Source of the DNA: Megamerina dolium
Taxonomy: Eukaryota; Arthropoda; Insecta; Diptera; Megamerinidae
Assembly: GCA_963854835.1 (NCBI GenBank)
Contig: OY978525.1
Location: forward strand, 110,807,417-110,871,416
Direction: 5' to 3'
Length of the DNA: 64,000 bases
Shown here: positions 55,920-64,000 of the stretch, one piece after another
Position numbering within the stretch: position 1 is the stretch's first letter
Layout of the letters: every line of letters starts with the position of its first letter
The notes under the pieces: model-generated
What the model saw: the letters and a program-made list of their open reading frames with translations, nothing else
The model's database searches: none
Told to the model about the DNA's origin: nothing
Position numbers and translations under genes: made by a program

Positions 55920-58900
55920 TTTTCAAATAATGTTAAGAAAACAAGTGGCCCACATAGTGGAGAGAAAAGTGAAATAATAATTTTATTCAAATGATTGTGA
56001 AAAAAAAACAGAAGAGTATAGGAAATAGAGCGCGATTGAGTGCGTTTGAATGCGATTGAGTGCGAAAAAATTTAATTTTATTTTTCTATAGAATTGTTGC
56101 TTCCAGTAAATTTTGCTATAAGCTTGTTTAAAAAAAAAAAAAAAAAACAATTGTAATTTTTTGTTGTTCAAAGAAAATTGTAAATAATTCAAAGTTCAGT
56201 CAGTCAGAGACTCTAAAATCTCTGATGATGTTAATAATGGACAGAATTTTAATGAAGATCATCAGAATGTGAGATCTATGATCGATTGTATTTGTTAGCG
56301 AAAAAAAAAAAACTAAATAAGAAATGTCAATTGCCGCTTATCTGTGCTAAAATTATCAATCTTCTAATGTCACTGCATTAGATTTTCATATAAATTTATG
56401 TGATGCGATCAATATTGTTATAATTTTTATTACATACATATTGTAGTGATAATGATGGATGATTTCCATATAATTAATACCTATACATACTATATATATT
56501 CAGCAAAAGAATTCGACTTGTCTGGAATGTGTCCGACATCAGTCGCAAAGGAATATGCAACTAATGACACTTTTGATCTCTTTCTATGGAATGAACGGTT
56601 CCCTTTTGTTCGAGCATGTCCTAAAAAAAGACTAATTGTATAGTAATTATACTCGAACGGGTACAAAAAGAGACTAGTCGCTTATACATGTACTAACGAA
56701 ATTGAGAAAGTTATTTGCCAAAAAAAATAATATTGCTCTTTACAAAGAAATATGTGTTTTGAGATTGCAAAGGATCGGTAAATATATCTAAATATATTAA
56801 TTAATTTAAAAACTGATCACCAATGCGACTCTAAACGACCTATCGGGGACTATTTAATCTCCGGTGGATATCTAAAGAGACTAATCCCGGACTAGTCTTT
56901 TTAGAGAATAGTCACACAATTTGTTGCAGAGTATATATTGTATTATATGTATAGGTACATAGAAAACGTTTTATTTTACTATCACTAATTATTGTGATTA
57001 ATATTATTGTAGTATTTGATATCCTAGTATAAAATAGTGTACCTACACATATAAATTAGATCGTATTTGTATATTTATAATTGAATAAATTTCAAAATAT
57101 CCATATAAAATGTGCTTGCTATAGACCTATGCATGTGTGTATATGTCGCAAACTGCGTGTGTGCGTATTTGTATCATTGTTTGTGAATTATATGTATGTC
57201 CATATGGAATGATGGTTTCGTTAGTCTATGTATAATATATGTATTGTATACAAATTAGCTAATTATATTGTAGCTAATGTAACGAATTCAAATTAGTATT
57301 AGTCAAATGTCTTTATTTTGGTAAATACTAGAACGATAAATATATGGTAGCAAAATTATAAGGTAAATAAAATACATATGTACATACGTACTTGAATTCG
57401 TATATATGTGTATGTAGGTATGTAGAATTATAAATGTTTATTTGAAATATAATAATAAGAGGCGAAAAAAAATGCTCTGGAGATGCTTCATTAACACATA
57501 TACGTATATATAACGAATTATATGTATATATTAAGGCGGGTCAAATTATTTTAAACGGTCCGGCTTAGCGAAGAACATAAAATTTGGCATAGGTTAAGGC
57601 ATACGTTCAAATTTTCGATCCAAATAGCTGCCCGGAGTCGGTGCTGGGGCGGTGAAATATGTGATTTATTCCTATTAGTTTATATTTTCCAATATTCGAA
57701 TTCTTATCTCTACAATTTAAAGAGCTGAAAATCGACAAATCCACATAGCTTCCCAGAAACCAACGCTAGTGCAGTAAATTGTGCTTTCCTTCACCCTTAA
57801 AGGGAGCTCGTTTACAAAATAAAGTTCTCTAAAGCTGTAGAATGAACATACATATACTTCTAAAATATACCTACATATAACCCAAATAATTTTTCAGACA
57901 CAACATGTCATCCGAACATAATTACACATTATAATTACACATTATAAAACTAAAAGGTATACAGCTCCAAATTTGAAATTTATATTAGCTTCCTTGAAAA
58001 TTTTATATTTTTCTCTTAGTCAGTTTGTCAAAATTTAGTTCCATACAATTTGACCCTGCTTAATATTTAAATATATTCTAATCTTATAAGGTATACATAT
58101 GTACGATTATACTAATATGATATATGTAAATACGATTCTGAAACAATAAAGTATTGATGTATTAAACTGATTTGATAGTTTGTTTCATTATTTTGAGTTT
58201 TATTGTGCCAACTATAAAGATGATTTTTAACATTAGGATTTTAATGTTAGACCATCTACAATTTCGTTATCCGCATTTCCCAGTTGTGCTATCCATTCAA
58301 TATTTCTATTTAAATAAGGAAAATAATTTCTCAGACTCATTTTCAAATTCTTCAAAATGCTGTGTTATACATTTCAACCGAACTTGTTATAAACTCATGA
58401 AGAGCGGAAAATGTGTCCATTTCTCCATTTTTATATTTAATTTTACCATAATTTCACACTTTGGTAAACACTGGCGTAAATGTTCACGAACTATGTCATA
58501 CACATAAGAAACAATATCGAGCATATCACAAAAAACACCACACACATGAAAAATGACCTAGAGCACGAACATATCATATGTGTATGGCCGACTTTTGGGA
58601 TTTTATGGGATATTTTCATTAGTACTTTGCCATTAGTACACGTTACTTTAATCAGAACTCGTTATTTTATTAGTACTCGTTACTTTAAGCAGCATTCATC
58701 CAAGTGCTTGGTTTGTGTCTAAACTAATTCAGTACAATTGAATCATGACGATGACGCTAGGTGAAATTTAGAGAATAATTTCGGAAAAACATTTACAATA
58801 GGTAAAATATGTGTCATAATCGAGTGCTCGATCTCTAAATGAGAAAAAAAAAACAAGTTATTTGCAAAATATGGAGAAAACTTTTATTGCGGATTAAATT

Positions 58901-59070
58901 AAAGCAAATATAATTATTTTTTTAACACCACCACATCATTCAAATGGCTTTAACGACTTTGTTTATGCAAGGAATGTAATTTCGTAACACTCTTTTGTCG
59001 GAGTTGGTCTAGATTTTACTAATGGCTTGAATGAACAGTAAATCATACTTAATATTATGCTGTTAGAAAA
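55920..59070. other. AT-rich intergenic stretch
   Basis: Contains gcgcgattgagtgcg-type short tandem sequence near 56028-56065 and a less AT-rich island near 57530-57830 with no recognised domain. Short open frames have no motif. No gene called. Confidence 0.45.
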
Positions 59071-59079
59071 GCAACAAAT

Positions 59080-59245
59080 TAATATGTGGCTCTTATAGGT
59101 CCCAAAGGACAATTTGACCGAGGTTCTCTTTAAGTACTGTGTTGTTCGTGTTAAATTTGTAGACAGTATTAAAAGGGACCTACTTATATTAGTAGGTTTC
59201 CAACAGCAGAATCCATTAATGTTGTGCTTCAACCCACCACCTTTC
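59080..59245 (-). mobile_element. SINE fragment (copy H)
   Basis: Reverse-oriented 3' half: atatgtggctcttataggtc, gttaaatttgtagacagtat and cttatattagtaggtttccaa match the family's complement. Diverged, head missing. Confidence 0.65.
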
Positions 59246-59249
59246 GCAT

Positions 59250-60845
59250 CTCTATTTCGGTGTTAAAAATAGCAAAAATACAAAATGAACATCAAACGGA
59301 GGACTATGATTAGAACCTTGTCTGCAGAAAAATAGTGACCTCTTTATATTTACTGTGTTCTAACATAGAAATAATGATTGAAGGTTTAACGATGGTATTA
59401 AATATCTCTCAGTACCTATTTTGTTTACAACAAAAATTTGTAAAATCTATATGGGCGAGTTGTTTGCCACTTTTCTTTCTCAATCTCAACTCTATTTATA
59501 TTACTATCTAAATATTTGGTGTCGTTATTATTTATGCTTAAATTATAAATAAGTAGCGAAAAAAGAATGTTTTAATAAAGTCATAAATGAAATATAATCT
59601 TCACATTAGCATTTTTACTTATTTGTATATTTGCAGTAGAGGTTAATAAATAAAGCATTTAATAGCACAAATATTTACCACTAAATACCATGAACGGGTA
59701 TGTATGTAAGAAGCTGTTAATATTCACATATTCTTATGTTAATTAATAATATTAAACAATTTAATGACGACCAGACATTAGGAATATATAAAATAACTCC
59801 ACCTCTCTTCATTCTAAGTTAAGAATTAAGTACTAAAAAAAAAATCATTTTCAACTGTGATTGGTTCAATTGTGTGTGAGACTTTTCAAATATAGAATAT
59901 TTTAGTGAAATACGAAATAAATGAGAAATAAAAAAAAAGCAACAAACATGTTTGTCAACCAGAAAAGCATGCATTTGAATATGGCTGTATATACTTGTGT
60001 ACCTCCACGTACGTCGAAAGATGATATTCGTAGTGTCAGAGTATTGTATTTAAGCCGATATTATAATAATAATTTCATAAATTTATAACAACACAACTTA
60101 TATTGTACTATTGATAATACTACATACACATACATACATAGATATACACCATCATATGATAATCATTACCAGCATCAGATCATAGCAATGACTATAACTA
60201 TCATACACAACTACTACTACTACTACTACTACTACATACTATTGCTTTGACTATCATAATTTGATATTGGTATTTATGGTTTGTATCATAAGATTGGTTC
60301 ATTGGTATGTATTTAGTGGTATATGTTGTTGTTGTTGTCACGCATATAACTGTACATGATTGAGTAGGTGTCAATGTTAACTGTATGTATAAATGAATTT
60401 GTTATATTTATGAGAGATATTTATATATATATATATATGTATATATGTGTGTGTGTGCTTGTAAGTCTACTGCCATGATGGTGGTCTAAGATAACAGCGG
60501 CGGCTGTGGTCAAACAGATTAAATTAAACCACAACAATGATGACCAGAAGATAAATATTGTACAATAATAATGATAATAAAATAAATCAATGAGAGCACT
60601 ACACACATAGTTATGATATAATTATCACAAATGGTCCTTTTAAAGAAACTTGGGTATTAGTACATACAAGTGGTTCGATGTGGACATCTATTTTGTACAA
60701 AAAATTTGTATTCTATTCCAATACACTCTTTCGCTAAAACGCTCTCAATCAATTTTAGCGAATTTCTCTTATATTTTTGCATTGCTTATTTTTTTATTTT
60801 CACAGCCAATTTCATACTTCGAATAAACTGTAAATCCGCTTATTT
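59250..60845. other. AT-rich intergenic stretch with simple repeats
   Basis: Contains (CTA)n at 60209-60235, (GTT)n near 60326 and (TA)n near 60422. No gene recognised. Confidence 0.5.
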
Positions 60846-60849
60846 TGCT

Positions 60850-61520
60850 ACTGCAATTAAAATTTTCTGCAAAAACTATTCGCTTAATCACTAAGAATCA
60901 CTTAAATAAGCTGCTAAAGATAAAAATTTTAGCAGTTTCAACCTTCCTATTACTTCTAATGCAAATAATTGAGCTCAAGCAATTAATTCCAAATCACCAG
61001 TTCGGCTTTAGAAAACAACATTCTACGATTGAGCAGTTCCACAGGCATGTTGAAAAAATTTAAAAAGCCTTCGATCAAAAAGAATATTGTTCAGCTGTCT
61101 TTTGAGACATATCTCAAGCATTCGACAGAGTATGGCACCAAGGACTATTAGCTAAACTAAAAAAGGAGCTGCCACTGAACGTCGATGACACCGCTATAAT
61201 AACGACCGCATGGGGTCCCATAGAATGATCATCTAAGCTCCAAAAAGCAATTGATCAAATTTCTATCTGGTTGAAAATTTGGCGTCTGAAGGTAAACGAA
61301 ACTAAATCTACACATGTAACATTTACTACTAGAAGTGATACATGCCCACAAATCAAATTGAATAATATTTCAATTACCCAATCTGGCTCTGCTAAGTACT
61401 TGGGAATTCACTTAGACAGACGTTTGGCAAAAAGGAAAGCACTGACAATACAATATCGCAGCATGTACTGGCTGTTAAAACGTCAAACTCCTGTCTCGAT
61501 GAGAATTGTAATGCATTGAA
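60850..61520 (+). mobile_element. jockey-type LINE relic
   Basis: RT fragments: LIPNHQFGFRKQHSTIEQFH, then ISQAFDRVWHQGLLAKLKK in another frame, DDTAIITT (remnant of the catalytic Asp-Asp box), KLQKAIDQISIWLKIWRLKV, NETKSTHVTFTTRSD, SAKYLGIHLDRRLA and MYWLLKRQT. The order and motifs are those of Drosophila jockey-family elements. Internal deletions and stops. Confidence 0.88.
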
Positions 61521-61727
61521 TGAATATTTCCACGCATGCGACTAATCTTCATTTATACCCGTTTAGGTATTAAAGGGTAGAATTTGTCTCTTCATGGGAA
61601 CACTTCATTCCATATCAAAAGTACGATTTCGGACACATCCCAGACTAGTCGTTGCAGGGTTATTTTTAAAATAAAAAGAGGATGTTGTTTGAAATTTATA
61701 TTTTCAGGCATACTATCTCTATATAAT

Positions 61728-61820
61728 TTTTATTTACACATGCTTAATGTGCTCTCTTTCGGCTCGTTGGGTATTTTTAATTTACACATGTTTAATGTGC
61801 TTCCTTTGTGCTCGATTAGG
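61728..61820. repeat. About 46-bp tandem repeat
   Basis: tttacacatgcttaatgtgct...ggctcg and tttacacatgtttaatgtgct...gctcg are adjacent diverged units. Confidence 0.7.
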
Positions 61821-62741
61821 GATCTGATCTCTTTTCTCTTATAATGTTCATATTTTACTTTAGAAATATTCTGTACATATGTTAACCAAACAATTGGTTA
61901 AGCGACCTAAAAATATTTAAATTAAAATAATTTAATTAAGAACATTTAAATTGATTGAAAAAATATTACAAGCTTCAGTTGCTATAAAAATTCAACGATC
62001 CAATTTTTTCCCCGTACAAAAATTAGATCACTTTAGTGAACATATTAATTTAGTTTTACTTTCATATTTGGGTACAATTACAATTACAATTGTGGCCTAC
62101 CAATGGGGTGGCGAAATACAAAGAATCAGCAACCGGAAATAAAAGGGTTGCGTGTTTGATCGAAAGTGCCATATGGTAGGAAAGTAAAGGTTTGTGTAAA
62201 TGATATTTTGGTCACACCATCTGACGAGTAATTGAAATTGTGGTTGGTTTGTGACTTTGCTATTTAATGTCAAATGGGTGTGATAATGGCTATCTATTCA
62301 TTTTATGCGACGGCAGAACCAAAGCAGAGAAAGAAATCAAATAACAAGAAATTATTTGTGGTTGTATATGTTATTTTCTTCTCCTTTTCATTTAGTTTGA
62401 ACAAGTGATGCTACTTGCTGATTTTCCTGTGTACCTAATACAAGACATCAGGTGGCTCGATGAAACGTGCCGTATGGCCTTGCTTGCTTGCTATGACTGA
62501 AAATCTTTAACTCTTAATTTTATGAAAATTATATTTTTATTCATTTAATCTACACATTAATTCATGTGTGAATAAAGCAGAGAAAGTACTGATGTGATGG
62601 TCTAAGAAGTTACACGATCCTTATGTGAATAAAACTCTTTATATTATTGTATTTCAATTGTTCGTGCAATTCTAGATTTTGCTTCTACTATCTGGAATAC
62701 CCACTGTAATTGCTATATCGAAATTCTAGAATCGGCACAAT

Positions 62742-63045
62742 TAAAAAAATAAAGTAAATATGTGGTACTTGTAAGCCCCGAGGGGTCCTTTTCCCGGGCT
62801 CTTCTTCCAGTACTATTGTGCGTGTTAAATTTTGGACAGTATTAGAAGGGATCTAACTTATTTTAGCAAGTACCGAACGGCAGAACCCTCATTACATCAT
62901 TGTTTCTGAGCGTTGTCACAGAGTTCTTTTAGAAGATTTTCCATAGCAAATTGTTACTGCCAGGGGAATTGCTAATTGCTTGCCGACAGGTGGGCACTTT
63001 TCGCTATTAAATTTATGCTTCAGCCGCAGATTGAATCTTAGAAGA
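62742..63045 (-). mobile_element. tRNA-derived SINE copy F
   Basis: Reverse orientation: 3' end complement (atatgtggtacttgtaagccc), body complement (ttgcttgccgacagg, cacagagttcttttagaag), and part of the head (gcttcagccgcagattgaat). The A box is lost. Confidence 0.78.
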
Positions 63046-63179
63046 GAAGACTAGCATATATGCTAAAGTTTGGTTTGTTCATTTAATTAGTGGTTGTGTT
63101 GTGTAACCCAATTTGCTTAACGATATTAGCTTAATTGTCCCTAATCATCTATCTCGAAATTTTTATCCCATTTATGCAA

Positions 63180-63315
63180 GTTGTTTATTACGAGTACCAT
63201 ACGAAAAATTGACGAGAAATTGGTTTGCTTCCATTAGGGTTATGGGCATGGATTGGCCAGCTCGGCCTATGACCTTAATACCTCGGTCAATGTCAAAGAG
63301 CCTGTGGCCAACCGA
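63180..63315 (+). mobile_element. Tc1-like transposase scrap
   Basis: The frame reads RNWFASIRVMGMDWPAR, followed one frame over by DLN, resembling the WPA-S-PDLN block around the third catalytic position of Tc1 transposases. Only about 130 bp, so tentative. Confidence 0.4.
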
Positions 63316-63439
63316 AATCCTAAAACTGTGACATAGTTGTGCGATACGGTGAATGCATCGTGGACAGTAATTGCTGTCTTATAGATTTTGTCCTCCAGAA
63401 CTGTACTGGCTCTAAAGCAGAATAAAGCAAAACATCGTG

Positions 63440-63625
63440 GAATTTTCCTTCATATTACATTAAGTGAAGAGCATCCACCGTTTGCAGAAAATAAACTTAA
63501 GATAGCAGCAGAAACTCTGAAGTATATCAAAGCTGCAGGACAAGATGGCATTCCGGCGGATCTATTAAAAATTGCAGCAAACGAAAAACTGCAAGTATTA
63601 CTTAATAAGGACAAGTTCTAGTTTT
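63440..63625 (+). mobile_element. LINE RT N-terminal scrap
   Basis: Frame with EEHPPFAENKLKIAAETLKY then AAGQDGIPADLLKIA, the linker-plus-G-x-DGIPAELL block at the start of non-LTR reverse transcriptases. It is cut off at a stop codon at 63621. Confidence 0.6.
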
Positions 63626-63724
63626 GAAGTATTTGTAGTTGAGACTCGATTCCAAACTCACGTACATGGCACAAATTTAACACCCAGCAATTAAGCAAGT
63701 AACAAAAGAGCGAATGAATTTCGA

Positions 63725-63960
63725 ACTGCAACTAAAAAAGGCTGCCACCGTAAGTGTGTCCGAATCGAATTGGTAAATCGGACGAACCAGACGATGCAGA
63801 GCACACAATATTGAAATGTGAATAGTGCTGAAGTGAGCGAGTTTTGCCAAAGACTAATTAGGGACCAACCACGAAGTAATACAATACTATTGTTGTTCCA
63901 GGGTAGGTATAAAGGTCATAGAAGAAGGAGGAAGGTTTTTAGTGTCTGTGGGTGCTCACT
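63725..63960 (+). mobile_element. Possible R1-type LINE C-terminal scrap
   Basis: In one frame CPNRIGKSDEPDDAEHTILK then Cys, resembling the Cys/His motif (D-x-AEHT...C) near the C-terminus of R1-type elements. Stops follow soon after. Weak but specific motif. Confidence 0.45.
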
Positions 63961-64000
63961 CTATATCTCTGATGACAGTTATGGGACAATGGATCAAGTT

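Noticed and set aside
61951..62142. 63-codon frame with a hydrophobic segment
   Set aside because: No similarity that I recognise, no splice context, and it is surrounded by LINE debris.
1..64000. Bacterial-style operon, prophage or toxin-antitoxin system
   Set aside because: Spliced exons, insect transposons and base composition show nuclear insect DNA. Nothing of the kind was seen on either strand.

Overview
The window is 64 kb of AT-rich, repeat-dense insect nuclear DNA. Spliceosomal introns, mariner, Tc1, piggyBac and rosa-like (DD41D) transposons, jockey-, I-, R1- and RTE-like LINEs, a tRNA-derived SINE and a solo LTR all point to a higher dipteran. A tephritid fruit fly is my best guess, but this is inference: no species marker was tested. 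There are no bacterial features.

The only host gene I can support is on the + strand, about 23.8-55.1 kb. Thirteen exons (23815-24498, 33932-34039, 41193-41290, 41548-41703, 41958-42089, 44034-44270, 44372-44500, 44585-44714, 45435-45557, 47957-48046, 48133-48256, 51658-51965, 54931-55083) join with every phase matching into an 823-residue protein. Its layout is: a His/Gln-rich N-terminal tail, one membrane segment, a roughly 280-residue presumed extracellular domain, a second membrane segment, a short coiled linker, and a class III guanylyl cyclase domain with the expected metal, guanine-specificity and transition-state residues. There is no kinase-homology domain. This matches the NIT-domain receptor guanylyl cyclases rather than natriuretic-peptide-type receptors.

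Everything else is mobile DNA or its debris. 0-23 kb (upstream): a modular dispersed repeat, a mariner relic, two truncated LINEs sharing one 13-bp repeat, a 170-bp MITE, a 1-kb foldback, a piggyBac (8947-12977) split by an intact Tc1-like element (10045-11695), SINEs, LINE relics, a mariner with clear terminal repeats (18579-19841), a rosa-like relic and an I-type LINE relic. Intron 1 (24.5-33.9 kb): SINE, rosa-like relics, a LINE, and a dispersed repeat carrying a nested solo LTR, LINE and mini-mariner. Intron 2 (34.0-41.2 kb): three IS630/Tc1/mariner elements and a long (AT)n tract. Introns 5, 8, 9, 11 and 12 hold further elements, including a hAT-like element, a SINE with a perfect 15-bp target duplication, and a 553-bp long-TIR element that is the likely parent of the upstream MITE.

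Downstream of the cyclase (55.3-64 kb) are SINE fragments, a jockey-type LINE relic and small Tc1/LINE scraps. Only the cyclase and the 346-residue Tc1 transposase read as intact. The most informative signals are the nested insertions with readable target duplications, the SINE family with two 3' end types, and the parent/MITE pair.
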